Source: Nocardioides sp.
Lineage (GTDB): Bacteria; Actinomycetota; Actinomycetes; Propionibacteriales; Nocardioidaceae
DNA length: 64,000 nucleotides
Direction of reading: 5' to 3'
Assembly: GCF_030150155.1 (NCBI RefSeq)
Contig: NZ_JASLGR010000046.1
Location: forward strand, 1-64,000
Part shown: positions 9,798 to 18,580 of the stretch, piece after piece
How the letters are laid out: every line of letters begins with the position of its first letter
How positions within the stretch are numbered: position 1 is the first letter of the stretch
Position numbers and translations under genes: made by a program
The notes under the pieces: model-generated
Databases searched by the model: none
Told to the model about the DNA's origin: nothing
What the model saw: only the letters and a program-made list of their open reading frames with translations

Positions 9798-11944
9798 TGT
9801 CGACCCGTACCAACGCCAACCGCTCCAATCGTTCGGGCAACCGCGACGGCAACCGGAACCGCTCGGGCCGCAACCGCCGCGCCAGCGACGAGGTCGGCAT
9901 CGTCCCGGTCCTGGCCAAGGCCGCCCGCGAGGTCGAGAACGGCGTCAAGAAGGGCCGCTCGGAGCGGGTCCGCTTCCAGGTCGTCGCCCTGCTGGTGCGC
10001 GACGAGCGTCACCGGCTCAAGGCCGACGACACGCTGAGCGAGACCGAGCGTGCCGCCCAGCTCAAGCGCCTCGACGGGATCGCCACCATCCTGGCCCAGA
10101 CCGCCGCCCGGGAGCCGTCGCTGTTCAGCCTGCTGGCCGACGACGCCGAGCAGACCAGTGCCACCCGGCACATGATGCGCGAGATGCAGGCCGCCGCCGG
10201 GATCGAACTGGCCCCCGAGGAGGTTGAGGAGGCCGCCACCCCGCTGGCCTTCGTCCACTCCGAACGCCAGGCCCTGCCGCAGTCGGTCGTGCGTGCCCAG
10301 CTCTCCAACCCGTTCATGGTGCCCGACTTCAGTGGCGCCCCCGAGCGCTCCACCGGCCCGTCGCTGGCCGGCTGGGACCTGATCGGCCCCCTGCTCAGCT
10401 CCTTCGAGCGCGGCTCCTCGGGCGCCACCTCGTGCATGACCCTGCCCGAGACCGCACCGCCGCTGTGGCTGCCCCAGGGCCTGAACCTGATGGACCACCA
10501 GGCCCGCTTCCTCGGCTCGGTCGCCGCCGGCCACCGCACCTACCTGCTGGCCGACGAGCCCGGTCTGGGCAAGACCGCCCAGGCATTGCTCGCTGCCCAG
10601 GTCGCCGAGGCCTACCCGCTGCTGGTCGTGGTGCCGAACGTGGTCAAGACCAACTGGGCCCGTGAGGCCGCCCGGTGGACGCCGGGTCGCTCGGTCAGCG
10701 TCGTCCACGGCGACGGTGACGACATCGACGGCTTCGCCGACATCATCATCGTCAACTACGAGATCCTCGACCGGCACGCCGCCTGGCTCGGCGAGCACGG
10801 CCTGCGCGGCATGGTGGTCGACGAGGCCCACTTCATCAAGAACCGCAAGTCGCAGCGCTCCCAGCACGTCCTCGCCATCGCCGACCGGATGCGGCACCGC
10901 ACCGCACGGCCGCTGACGATGGCGCTGACCGGCACCCCGCTGATCAACGACGTCGAGGACTTCCGGGCGATCTGGCAGTTCCTCGGCTGGATCGAGGAGC
11001 GCAAGCCCGCCCCCGTCCTGATGTCGAAGCTCGAGTCCACCGGTCTCACCCCCGCGGACTTCGGCTTCTACCCGGCCGCCCGTCAGACCGTGATCGAGAT
11101 GGGGATCGTCCGGCGTCGCAAGATCGACGTCGCCGCCGACATCCCGCAGCGGCGGATCGCCGACCTCCCAGTCGAGCTCGACGACGCCGACGCCCGCTCG
11201 ATCCGCACCGCCGAGCGTGAGCTCGCGCTGCGGCTGCTCAAGCGCTACGACTCCGCCGTCGAGGCGCGCCGGGAGCACCGCGGTGTCGAGCCCGACGGCA
11301 TCGACGCCGAGCTGGTACGCCGTGTCGCGGGCTGGGAGCTCACCGACGGCGAGGACTCCTCGACCGGCGAGAACGTGTTCGCGATGGTGCGCCGGATCGG
11401 GCGGGCCAAGGCCGGTCTCGCCGCCGACTACGCCGCCCAGCTGGTCCGCAGCGTCGGCAAGGTGGTCTTCTTCGCCAAGCACCTCGACGTGATGGACGCA
11501 GCCGGCGAGGTCTTCACCAAGCAGGGCCTGCGCTACACCCAGATCCGTGGCGACCAGTCCGCCTCGGCCAGGGAGAAGGCCGTCGCCGACTTCATGACCG
11601 ACCCCGAGGTCTCCGTGATCGTCTGCTCGCTGTCGGCGGCCGGCGTCGGGATCAACCTCCAGGTCGCCTCCGACGTCGTCCTGGCCGAGCTGTCGTGGAC
11701 CGACGCCGAGCAGACCCAGGCGATCGACCGGGTCCACCGGATCGGCCAGACCCAGCCGGTCACCGCCTGGCGGATCATCGCCGCGCAGACCATCGACGCC
11801 CGGATCGCCGACCTGATCGACGGCAAGGCCGGCCTGGCCGCCGCCGCACTCGACGGCATCGAGATCGAGGAGGGCGGCACTGCCGACATCCGCCTCGAGG
11901 CGCTGGTCTCGCTGCTCACCGACGCGCTGGAGCAGCGCGCCTGA
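9797..11944 (+). CDS. SNF2-family DNA helicase/translocase
   Basis: A 715-residue superfamily 2 ATPase. After a basic, Asn/Arg/Ser-rich tail (first 35 residues) come helicase motif I DEPGLGKT (near residue 252), motif II DEAH in VVDEAHFIKN (near 340), motif III ALTGTPLIND, and the C-terminal lobe with SLSAAGVGINL and motif VI QAIDRVHRIGQTQP. The architecture resembles SMARCAL1-type remodelling helicases acting on forks or annealing strands. It is coupled to the HAD gene by a one-base overlap. The stop abuts the stop of the convergent RecB-like nuclease, giving the joint TGATCA with no spacer, so the two may serve the same repair process (inference). Confidence 0.9.
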   Translation: MSTRTNANRSNRSGNRDGNRNRSGRNRRASDEVGIVPVLAKAAREVENGVKKGRSERVRFQVVALLVRDERHRLKADDTLSETERAAQLKRLDGIATILAQTAAREPSLFSLLADDAEQTSATRHMMREMQAAAGIELAPEEVEEAATPLAFVHSERQALPQSVVRAQLSNPFMVPDFSGAPERSTGPSLAGWDLIGPLLSSFERGSSGATSCMTLPETAPPLWLPQGLNLMDHQARFLGSVAAGHRTYLLADEPGLGKTAQALLAAQVAEAYPLLVVVPNVVKTNWAREAARWTPGRSVSVVHGDGDDIDGFADIIIVNYEILDRHAAWLGEHGLRGMVVDEAHFIKNRKSQRSQHVLAIADRMRHRTARPLTMALTGTPLINDVEDFRAIWQFLGWIEERKPAPVLMSKLESTGLTPADFGFYPAARQTVIEMGIVRRRKIDVAADIPQRRIADLPVELDDADARSIRTAERELALRLLKRYDSAVEARREHRGVEPDGIDAELVRRVAGWELTDGEDSSTGENVFAMVRRIGRAKAGLAADYAAQLVRSVGKVVFFAKHLDVMDAAGEVFTKQGLRYTQIRGDQSASAREKAVADFMTDPEVSVIVCSLSAAGVGINLQVASDVVLAELSWTDAEQTQAIDRVHRIGQTQPVTAWRIIAAQTIDARIADLIDGKAGLAAAALDGIEIEEGGTADIRLEALVSLLTDALEQRA

Positions 11945-12820
11945 TCACGCCGACGCCGACGCCGTCGCCCCGGGCAGGGGCGGCGGCGTGCCGCCGTACT
12001 GCGGGCAGAGCTCCTGGAAGGAGCACCAGCGGCACAGTGCCGAGGGTCGGGGCAGCCACTGCCCGGACTCGGTGGCCGTCCTGATCGCTGCCCAGATCGC
12101 GTCCATCTTGCGCTCGGTCGCGACCAGGTCCTCCTCGGTCGGGTCGTAGTGCACGATGTCGCCGCTGCCCAGGTAGATCAGCTGGAGCCGGGTCGGCACC
12201 ACCCCGGTGGTGCGCCACAGCACCAGTCCGTAGATCCGCAGCTGGAACAGGGCCTTGGCCTCGAAGCCGGCGCGCGGGGCCCGACCGGTCTTGTAGTCGA
12301 CGATCCGGACCTCGCCGGTCGGGGCGACGTCGACGCGGTCGATGAAGCCGCGCAGCAGCAGCCGCGACTCCAGCACGGTCTCGACATAGAGCTCCCGGGA
12401 GTCGGGCTCGAGCCGACGGGGATCCTCCAAGGTGAAGTACGTCGACAGCGCGTCGTGACTCTCCTGCAGCCATGCCCCGAACGCCTCGGCGTCGGTGTCG
12501 ACGTCGAACAGGTCCGCCAGGTCGGGCTCCTCGGCGATAAGGTCGGCCCAGGCCGGCTCCACCATCGTGCTCGCCCGGGCCAGGTGACGCTCGGCGGCGG
12601 GCAGGTCGAAGAGCCGTTCCAGGACCTTGTGCACCAGGGTGCCGCGCACGGCGGCCAGGGACGTCGGCTCGGGCAGCTTGTCGATGCTGCGGAACCGGTA
12701 GAGCAGCGGGCAGGTGAGGAAGTCACCGGCCCGGCTGGGGGAGAGAGAGCCAGCCACCTCGATCCCGTCGATCGCTCCGTCGGAGATCTGCGAACGTGCG
12801 TCCGCCGGAGACGTGGCCAT
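11945..12820 (-). CDS. RecB-family PD-(D/E)XK nuclease with Fe-S cysteines
   Basis: A 291-residue single-strand DNA exonuclease-like protein. It has the N-terminal SPSRAGDFLTCPLLYRFR motif, the nuclease core GFIDRVD...VRIVDYKTG (catalytic Asp, Asp and Lys) and a C-terminal cysteine cluster ALCRWCSFQELCP. With the N-terminal Cys this gives the four ligands of the 4Fe-4S 'iron staple' seen in AddB- and Cas4-type nucleases. The mycobacterial homologue lies at the same place beside trmI and mpa. A TAGGCT box ends 6 nt before the ATG, predicting a leaderless transcript. Confidence 0.9.
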   Translation of the reverse strand: MATSPADARSQISDGAIDGIEVAGSLSPSRAGDFLTCPLLYRFRSIDKLPEPTSLAAVRGTLVHKVLERLFDLPAAERHLARASTMVEPAWADLIAEEPDLADLFDVDTDAEAFGAWLQESHDALSTYFTLEDPRRLEPDSRELYVETVLESRLLLRGFIDRVDVAPTGEVRIVDYKTGRAPRAGFEAKALFQLRIYGLVLWRTTGVVPTRLQLIYLGSGDIVHYDPTEEDLVATERKMDAIWAAIRTATESGQWLPRPSALCRWCSFQELCPQYGGTPPPLPGATASASA

Positions 12821-12826
12821 CGCGCC

Positions 12827-12832
12827 AGCCTA
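12827..12832 (-). promoter_or_regulatory. -10 box of the RecB-like nuclease gene (leaderless)
   Basis: TAGGCT on the minus strand, 6 nt before the ATG at 12820. It stands one base from the divergent TAGGGT box of the protease gene, so both promoters share a 26-bp intergenic space. Confidence 0.55.
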
Positions 12833-12833
12833 G

Positions 12834-12839
12834 TAGGGT
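12834..12839 (+). promoter_or_regulatory. -10 box of the site-2 protease gene (leaderless)
   Basis: TAGGGT followed by 7 nt and then GTG 12847, the spacing expected when the start codon is the transcript 5' end. Supports GTG 12847 as the true start. Confidence 0.55.
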
Positions 12840-12846
12840 CGAGGGT

Positions 12847-13989
12847 GTGACCGAGACCGAGCCACGCCCCACCCCTCGCCCTCCGGGCACGATCAAGGTG
12901 GGCTCCGTCGCCGGTGCCGACGTCCTGGTCTCCAGCTCGTGGTTCCTGGTGGCCGGCATGATCGCGGTCCTGGTCGCTCCCAACGTCGAGGCGGTCCAGC
13001 CCGGCCTCGGTGCCTGGAAGTACGTCGCCGGCGTGGCGTTCGCCGTCATCCTCTACGGATCGATCCTGCTGCACGAGGCCTCCCATGCCGCGGTGGCACG
13101 CCACTACGGCTACCCGGTCAGCTCGATCACCCTGCACTTCCTGGGTGGCTTCACCCAGATCGAGGGCGAGGCCCGGCGGCCCAAGGAGGAGTTCTGGATC
13201 GCCGTGGTCGGCCCGCTCACCTCCATCGCCGTGGGCGGCATCGGGCTGGCGCTGCTGGCCTTCGACCCGAGCGGCTTCACCCTGATGGCGATCGAGGGCC
13301 TGGCCGGAGCCAACCTCCTGGTCGGGGTGCTCAACCTGCTGCCCGGTCTGCCCCTGGACGGCGGCCGGGTGCTCAAGGCCGGGGTTTGGGGCGCCACCCA
13401 CAACATGCACCGCGGCACCATCGCGGCAGGCTGGATCGGTCGCGGCGTCGCGGTGGCGGCGCTGTGCTGGCCGATGTTCGCCAGCGGCGTGCTGGGCTGG
13501 AACGTCAGCATCCTGGACTACGTCATCTCCGTCGTGCTCGCGCTCTTCCTGTGGAGCGGTGCCAGCGCCGCGATGGCCTCGGCCCGGGTACGTCGTCGAC
13601 TGCCCGCCCTGGTCGGTCGCCGGCTGGCACGTCGCAGCGTCAGTGTCCCCGCCGACCTGCCGCTGGCCGAGGCCGTCAGGCTCGCCCAGCAGTCCCAGGC
13701 CGGTGCGATCGTGACGCTCGGCCCCGACGGTCAGCCGGCCGGTCTGGTCAACGAGACCGCGCTGCTCGCCATGCCCGAGGAGCGTCGTCCGTGGGTGCCG
13801 ACGTCGTCGGTGGCACGCACCCTCGTGGAGGGTCTGTCGATGCCCGTCGACATCGCCGGCGAGGAGCTGATCAAGGCGATCTCGCGGGTGCCCGCAGCGG
13901 AGTATCTGCTGGTCGAGACCGACGGATCGGTCTTCGGTGTGCTCACCACCGCCGACGTCGATGCTGCCTTCCGCAGCATGGGCCGATAA
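12847..13989 (+). CDS. Site-2 protease (M50) with CBS domain pair
   Basis: An intramembrane zinc metalloprotease of 380 residues. Residues 1-20 are cytosolic. Several membrane helices follow; one carries the zinc motif HEASH (from residue 76) and a later one LPGLPLDGGRVL (LDGG near 171), which supplies the third ligand. After a last helix (about 220-240) the C-terminal 130 residues form a CBS pair that may bind adenylates and regulate the peptidase. It is of the SpoIVFB/Rip3 type, cleaving membrane-tethered regulators (substrate unknown). A short spacer of 12 bp separates it from trmI. Confidence 0.92.
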   Translation: MTETEPRPTPRPPGTIKVGSVAGADVLVSSSWFLVAGMIAVLVAPNVEAVQPGLGAWKYVAGVAFAVILYGSILLHEASHAAVARHYGYPVSSITLHFLGGFTQIEGEARRPKEEFWIAVVGPLTSIAVGGIGLALLAFDPSGFTLMAIEGLAGANLLVGVLNLLPGLPLDGGRVLKAGVWGATHNMHRGTIAAGWIGRGVAVAALCWPMFASGVLGWNVSILDYVISVVLALFLWSGASAAMASARVRRRLPALVGRRLARRSVSVPADLPLAEAVRLAQQSQAGAIVTLGPDGQPAGLVNETALLAMPEERRPWVPTSSVARTLVEGLSMPVDIAGEELIKAISRVPAAEYLLVETDGSVFGVLTTADVDAAFRSMGR

Positions 13990-14001
13990 ATTCGCCGCGC
14001 G

Positions 14002-15009
14002 ATGTCTGACGAACTGAACCCCGCCGCCCCTGCCGAGACGAGCGCCCCCGAGGCCGCCGTCGTCCCCGACGTGCCCCGCGACGCCTGGTCCGGCGTGCAC
14101 CGCGGACCGCTGCGGGTGGGTGAGTGGGTCCGCCTCACCGACGCCAAGGGGCGTCGGCACAACTTCGAGCTCGTCGAGGGCAAGAAGTTCTTCTCCAACA
14201 AGGGCAGCGTCGACCACGACGACCTGATCGGCCAGGAGGAGGGGTTCACCATCGCCTCCACCTCCGGTGGCGAGTACCTGGTCTTCCGTCCGCTGCTGAG
14301 CGAGTTCGTCGTCTCGATGCCGCGCGGTGCGGCAGTGGTCTACCCCAAGGACTCCGCGCAGATCGTCGCGCTCGCCGACATCTTCCCCGGCGCCGTCGTG
14401 GTCGAGGCCGGCGTCGGCTCCGGTGCGCTGACCTGCTCCCTGCTGCGCGCCGTCGGCCCGCTGGGCGAGGTGCACTCCTTCGAGCGCCGCGAGGAGTTCG
14501 CCGAGGTCGCCCGCAAGAACGTCACCCAGTTCTTCGGCGCGGAGCCGCCGACCTGGACCCTCGGTCTCGGTGACCTCGCCGAGGAGCTTCCCGCCTCCGG
14601 CGTTCGGGCTGATCGGGTGATCCTCGACATGCTCGCTCCCTGGGAGTGCGTCGACGCTGCTGCGGAGTCGCTGCGCTCGGGCGGCATCCTGTGCGCGTAC
14701 GTCGCCACCACCACGCAGCTGTCGCGGTTCGTCGAGACCGTGCGGGTGCACGGTGGCTTCACCGAGCCGGCCGCCTGGGAGTCCCTGGTCCGCGACTGGC
14801 ACGTCGAGGGCCTTGCGGTCCGCCCGGGCCACAAGATGATCGGCCACACCGCGTTCCTGGTCACCGCCCGACGCCTGGCGTCCGGCGCGCGGGCACTGCG
14901 CAAGACCCGTCGTCCGGCCCCCGGCGCCTACGGCCCGGACTACACCGGTCCCCGTCCGGCTGACGTGGAGCAGCTCCCGGAGACGGTCCAGGAGACCTCC
15001 GAGGACTGA
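14002..15009 (+). CDS. trmI: tRNA (adenine-58-N1)-methyltransferase
   Basis: Uses S-adenosylmethionine to methylate N1 of A58 in the T-loop of tRNA, stabilising its fold. A 335-residue protein: an N-terminal beta domain (LRVGEWVRLTDAKGRRHNF), then a Rossmann methyltransferase domain with AdoMet motif I VVEAGVGSGALT, an acidic strand end (HSFERREEF), and motif IV ILDMLAPWEC. It matches the mycobacterial TrmI in length and motifs. It lies between the site-2 protease and mpa, the conserved actinobacterial order. An acidic N-terminal extension of about 28 residues is unusual but common in this group. Confidence 0.95.
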   Translation: MSDELNPAAPAETSAPEAAVVPDVPRDAWSGVHRGPLRVGEWVRLTDAKGRRHNFELVEGKKFFSNKGSVDHDDLIGQEEGFTIASTSGGEYLVFRPLLSEFVVSMPRGAAVVYPKDSAQIVALADIFPGAVVVEAGVGSGALTCSLLRAVGPLGEVHSFERREEFAEVARKNVTQFFGAEPPTWTLGLGDLAEELPASGVRADRVILDMLAPWECVDAAAESLRSGGILCAYVATTTQLSRFVETVRVHGGFTEPAAWESLVRDWHVEGLAVRPGHKMIGHTAFLVTARRLASGARALRKTRRPAPGAYGPDYTGPRPADVEQLPETVQETSED

Positions 15010-15128
15010 CCGGCGCTGGGCCGAGACCTGGATCACGGCGTGTCCATATCGTGATCAACTCCGCTTCAACACCCCTTCCGTGAGCGCTCCGTACGGGTAG
15101 GGTCGAGAAGCAACAGGAGGTGGTCGTG

Positions 15129-16841
15129 GTGTCCGATTCACGTGATCGCGATGGGTTCTCGGTTCCTGAAGGTGGTGGCCGCGAGCGTGGCCTCGAGCTG
15201 CGGTTGAGCGAGGCGCAGCGCTCCCTGGCCAGCGTCTCGTCGCAGAACGAGCGGCTCGCCTCGACGTTGCGTGAGGCACGCGACCAGATCGTCAAGCTCA
15301 AGGAGGAGGTCGACCGGCTCGCGCAGCCGCCGTCGGGCTTCGGCACGTTCCTGTCGCGCAACGACGACGACACCGTCGACATCGTCACGTCGGGCCGCAA
15401 GCTGCGGGTCACCGTCTCCCCGGCGATCGACGTCGCCGACCTGGAGCGGGGCCAGGAGGTCCTGCTCAACGAGGCGATGAACGTCGTCACCGCGCTCTCC
15501 TTCGAGCGGATCGGCGAGGTCGTCACCCTCAAGGAGGTGCTCGCCGACGGCGAGCGTGCGCTGGTGATCGCCAACGCCGACGAGGAGCGGGTGGTCCGGC
15601 TGGCCGAGCCCCTGCGCGGGGAGCACCTGCGCTCGGGCGACGCGGTGCTGATCGACTCGCGCAGCGGCTACGCCTACGAGAAGGTGCCGAAGTCGGAGGT
15701 CGAGGAGCTCGTCCTGGAGGAGGTCCCCGACATCGACTACACCTCGATCGGAGGCCTGGGCAACCAGATCGAGTCGATCCAGGACGCCGTCGAGCTGCCC
15801 TACCTCTACCCCGAGCTCTTCACCGAGCACCAGCTCCGGCCGCCGAAGGGGATCCTGCTCTACGGCCCTCCAGGTTGCGGCAAGACGCTGATCGCCAAGG
15901 CGGTCGCGAACTCGCTGGCGAAGAAGGTCGCCGCCCGACACGGCCAGGCCGACGGCAGTCAGGGCGTGGCCAAGTCGTACTTCCTCAACATCAAGGGCCC
16001 GGAGCTGCTCAACAAGTACGTCGGCGAGACCGAGCGCCACATCCGGCTGGTCTTCCAGCGCGCCCGGGAGAAGGCGTCCTCGGGCACGCCCGTGATCGTC
16101 TTCTTCGACGAGATGGAGTCGCTGTTCCGCACCCGTGGCACCGGCGTCTCCTCTGACGTGGAGAACACCATCGTGCCGCAGCTGCTCGCCGAGATCGACG
16201 GCGTCGAGCTGCTGGAGAACGTGCTCGTCATCGGTGCCTCCAACCGTGAGGACATGATCGACCCGGCGATCCTGCGCCCGGGTCGCCTCGACGTGAAGAT
16301 CAAGATCGAGCGACCCGACGCCGAGGGCGCCCGCGACATCTTCAGCAAGTACCTGACCGCCGACCTGCCGTTGCACCCCGACGATCTGGCCGAGTTCGGC
16401 GGCGATCGCCGGGCGACGGTGGACGGCATGATCAGGGCCACGGTCGAGCGGATGTACACCCAGTCCGACGAGAACCGGTTCCTCGAGGTCACCTACGCCA
16501 ACGGGGACAAGGAGGTCCTGTACTTCAAGGACTTCAACTCCGGCGCGATGATCCAGAACATCGTCGACCGGGCCAAGAAGATGGCGATCAAGCAGTTCCT
16601 CGACAGCGGTCTCGACGACGCCCAGAAGGGGCTGCGGGTCTCCCACCTGCTCCAGGCCTGCGTGGACGAGTTCAAGGAGAACGAGGACCTGCCCAACACC
16701 ACCAACCCCGACGACTGGGCGCGGATCTCGGGCAAGAAGGGCGAGCGGATCGTCTTCATCAGGACGCTGATCACCGGCAAGCAGGGCACCGAGCCGGGCC
16801 GCTCGATCGAGACCACGTCCTCGACCGGTCAGTACCTCTGA
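15129..16841 (+). CDS. mpa: Proteasome-associated AAA ATPase (ARC/Mpa)
   Basis: Hexameric unfoldase that recognises Pup-tagged proteins and feeds them into the 20S proteasome. 570 residues: an N-terminal coiled coil that binds Pup (LELRLSEAQRSLASVSSQNE onward), double OB domain, then the AAA module with Walker A GPPGCGKT near 246, Walker B VIVFFDE, and arginine finger region LRPGRLD. The C-terminus GQYL is the tail that docks in the proteasome alpha ring. GTG 15129 is preferred with AGGAGG 8 nt upstream; GTG 15120 lies inside that site and GTG 15126 is possible. A TAGGGT (15098-15103) is a likely -10 box, heading the proteasome operon. Confidence 0.96.
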   Translation: MSDSRDRDGFSVPEGGGRERGLELRLSEAQRSLASVSSQNERLASTLREARDQIVKLKEEVDRLAQPPSGFGTFLSRNDDDTVDIVTSGRKLRVTVSPAIDVADLERGQEVLLNEAMNVVTALSFERIGEVVTLKEVLADGERALVIANADEERVVRLAEPLRGEHLRSGDAVLIDSRSGYAYEKVPKSEVEELVLEEVPDIDYTSIGGLGNQIESIQDAVELPYLYPELFTEHQLRPPKGILLYGPPGCGKTLIAKAVANSLAKKVAARHGQADGSQGVAKSYFLNIKGPELLNKYVGETERHIRLVFQRAREKASSGTPVIVFFDEMESLFRTRGTGVSSDVENTIVPQLLAEIDGVELLENVLVIGASNREDMIDPAILRPGRLDVKIKIERPDAEGARDIFSKYLTADLPLHPDDLAEFGGDRRATVDGMIRATVERMYTQSDENRFLEVTYANGDKEVLYFKDFNSGAMIQNIVDRAKKMAIKQFLDSGLDDAQKGLRVSHLLQACVDEFKENEDLPNTTNPDDWARISGKKGERIVFIRTLITGKQGTEPGRSIETTSSTGQYL

Positions 16842-16852
16842 GGGGCGTTCCC

Positions 16853-18370
16853 ATGTCCGTCGAGCGGGTGATGGGGACCGAGGTCGAGTACGGCATCTCG
16901 GTGGTGGGGAACCCGAAGGCCAACCCGATGGTGGCCTCGTCCCAGGTGGTCAACGCCTATGCCACCGCCGAGCTGCGTGCCCGGCGTGCGCGGTGGGACT
17001 TCGAGGAGGAGTCGCCGCTGCGTGATGCCCGGGGCTTCGACCTATCTCGGGCCAACGCCGACCCGAGCCAGCTCACCGACGAGGACCTCGGCCTGGCCAA
17101 CGTGATCCTGACCAACGGTGCCCGGCTCTACGTCGACCACGCCCACCCGGAGTACTCCACCCCGGAGGTGACCACGCCGCTGGACATCGTCAGGTTCGAC
17201 AAGGCCGGCGAGCAGGTGATGCTGCGCGCCGCCCAGCTCGCGGCGCACCTGCCGGGCAACCCGGCGATCACGCTCTACAAGAACAACACCGACAACAAGG
17301 GTGCCTCCTACGGCGCCCACGAGAACTACCTGATGCGGCGCTCGACGCCGTTCGCCCGGATCGTGCACGACCTGATCCCGTTCTTCGTCAGTCGCCAGGT
17401 GGTCGCCGGCGCCGGTCGGGTCGGGATCGGTGCCGACGGGCGCCACCACGGCTTCCAGATCTCGCAGCGCGCCGACTTCTTCGAGGTCGAGGTGGGGTTG
17501 GAGACCACCCTGAAGCGTCCGATCATCAATACCCGTGACGAGCCGCACGCCGACCCCGAACGTTGGCGCCGGCTGCACGTGATCATCGGCGACGCCAATC
17601 TCGCCGAGGTGTCGACGTACCTCAAGGTCGGCACCACCGCACTGGTGCTCGCGATGATCGAGGAGAACGCGATCACCCGTGACCTCACCGTCGAGGGCCC
17701 GGTGGCGGCGCTGCGGGCAGTCTCGCACGACCCCACATTGCGTGAGCTGGTCACCCTGGCCGACGGCCGGCGGCTGACCGCGGTGCAGCTCCAGTTGGAG
17801 TACCTGGACCTGGCCCGGAAGTTCGTCGAGGACCGCTACGGCGCCGACGTCGACGCCCAGACCCGTGACGTGCTGACCCGCTGGGAGTCGGTGCTGGACC
17901 GGCTCGAGCACGATCCGATGTCGTGTGCGAGCGAGCTGGACTGGGTCGCCAAGCTCACGTTGCTCCAGTCCTACCGGGATCGCGACGGCCTGGACTGGGA
18001 CGACGCCAAGCTGCACCTGATCGACCTGCAGTACAGCGACGTCCGACCCGAGAAGGGGCTCTACCACCGGCTGGTGAAGGCGGGCCGGATCGAGCGGCTG
18101 CTCGACGACGCGACGGTCGCGGCCGCCGTGCACGAGCCGCCGACCGAGACCCGGGCCTACTTCCGCGGCGAGTGCCTGCGGCGCTTCCCCTGCGAGGTCG
18201 CCGCGGCCTCGTGGGACTCGGTCATCTTCGACCTGCCCGGACGCGACTCCCTGCAGCGCATCCCCACGCCCGACCCGCTGCGAGGCACGCAACGCCACGT
18301 CGGCGACCTGCTGGACCGGGTCCAGAACGCGTCGGAATTGTTCACTGCGTTGACCGAATCGAAAGGCTAG
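16853..18370 (+). CDS. dop: Depupylase/deamidase of Pup
   Basis: Glutamine-synthetase-fold enzyme that removes Pup from substrates and, where Pup ends in Gln, deamidates it to Glu. 505 residues with the N-terminal ATP-binding signature MGTEVEYGIS and the Dop-loop insertion (about residues 40-80) between the first strand and NGARLYVDHAHPEYSTPE, which distinguishes Dop from PafA. NTRDEPHAD is also conserved. Since Pup here ends in Glu, Dop's essential job would be depupylation. The TAG stop lies within the TAGGTT box preceding pup. Confidence 0.95.
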   Translation: MSVERVMGTEVEYGISVVGNPKANPMVASSQVVNAYATAELRARRARWDFEEESPLRDARGFDLSRANADPSQLTDEDLGLANVILTNGARLYVDHAHPEYSTPEVTTPLDIVRFDKAGEQVMLRAAQLAAHLPGNPAITLYKNNTDNKGASYGAHENYLMRRSTPFARIVHDLIPFFVSRQVVAGAGRVGIGADGRHHGFQISQRADFFEVEVGLETTLKRPIINTRDEPHADPERWRRLHVIIGDANLAEVSTYLKVGTTALVLAMIEENAITRDLTVEGPVAALRAVSHDPTLRELVTLADGRRLTAVQLQLEYLDLARKFVEDRYGADVDAQTRDVLTRWESVLDRLEHDPMSCASELDWVAKLTLLQSYRDRDGLDWDDAKLHLIDLQYSDVRPEKGLYHRLVKAGRIERLLDDATVAAAVHEPPTETRAYFRGECLRRFPCEVAAASWDSVIFDLPGRDSLQRIPTPDPLRGTQRHVGDLLDRVQNASELFTALTESKG

Positions 18371-18373
18371 GTT
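18368..18373 (+). promoter_or_regulatory. -10-like box before pup, using the dop stop codon
   Basis: TAGGTT, whose TAG is the dop stop, ends 6 nt before the pup ATG. This is leaderless-promoter spacing, so pup may be transcribed independently as well as from the operon. The only SD-like GGAG is just 2 nt from the ATG. Confidence 0.45.
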
Positions 18374-18379
18374 GGAGTC

Positions 18380-18577
18380 ATGGCACAGGAGCAGAAGCAC
18401 TCGGCAGGGTCGGCTCAGGAGAAGGATCAGGCCGAGGCGACCACCGAGACCGACCTTGCCGAACGCAAGGAGTCGCTCGACGCGGACGTCGACGACATCC
18501 TCGACGAGATCGACGACGTCCTGGAGAACAACGCCGAAGACTTCGTGAAGTCCTTCATCCAGAAGGGCGGGGAGTGA
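18380..18577 (+). CDS. pup: Prokaryotic ubiquitin-like protein Pup
   Basis: Small, disordered, acidic modifier attached by PafA through its C-terminal Glu side chain to substrate lysines. 65 residues: a polar N-terminus, a helix-forming middle that binds the Mpa coiled coil (LDADVDDILDEIDDVLENNAE), and the conserved tail FVKSFIQKGGE. The gene codes for a final Glu directly (GGC GGG GAG TGA), so no deamidation is needed; most actinobacterial Pups end in Gln. Followed after only 3 bp by prcB. Confidence 0.97.
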   Translation: MAQEQKHSAGSAQEKDQAEATTETDLAERKESLDADVDDILDEIDDVLENNAEDFVKSFIQKGGE

Positions 18578-18580
18578 TCC

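Noticed and set aside
11945..12820. Cas4 nuclease
   Set aside because: The cysteine cluster and PD-(D/E)XK core resemble Cas4, but there are no cas genes, and the position beside trmI and mpa matches the conserved actinobacterial RecB-like gene.
8978..15036. Very long minus-strand open frames across the HAD/helicase genes and the protease/trmI genes
   Set aside because: They are mirror images of well-supported plus-strand genes and have no recognisable domains. The one exception is the RecB-like nuclease at 11945-12820, which is real in a different frame.
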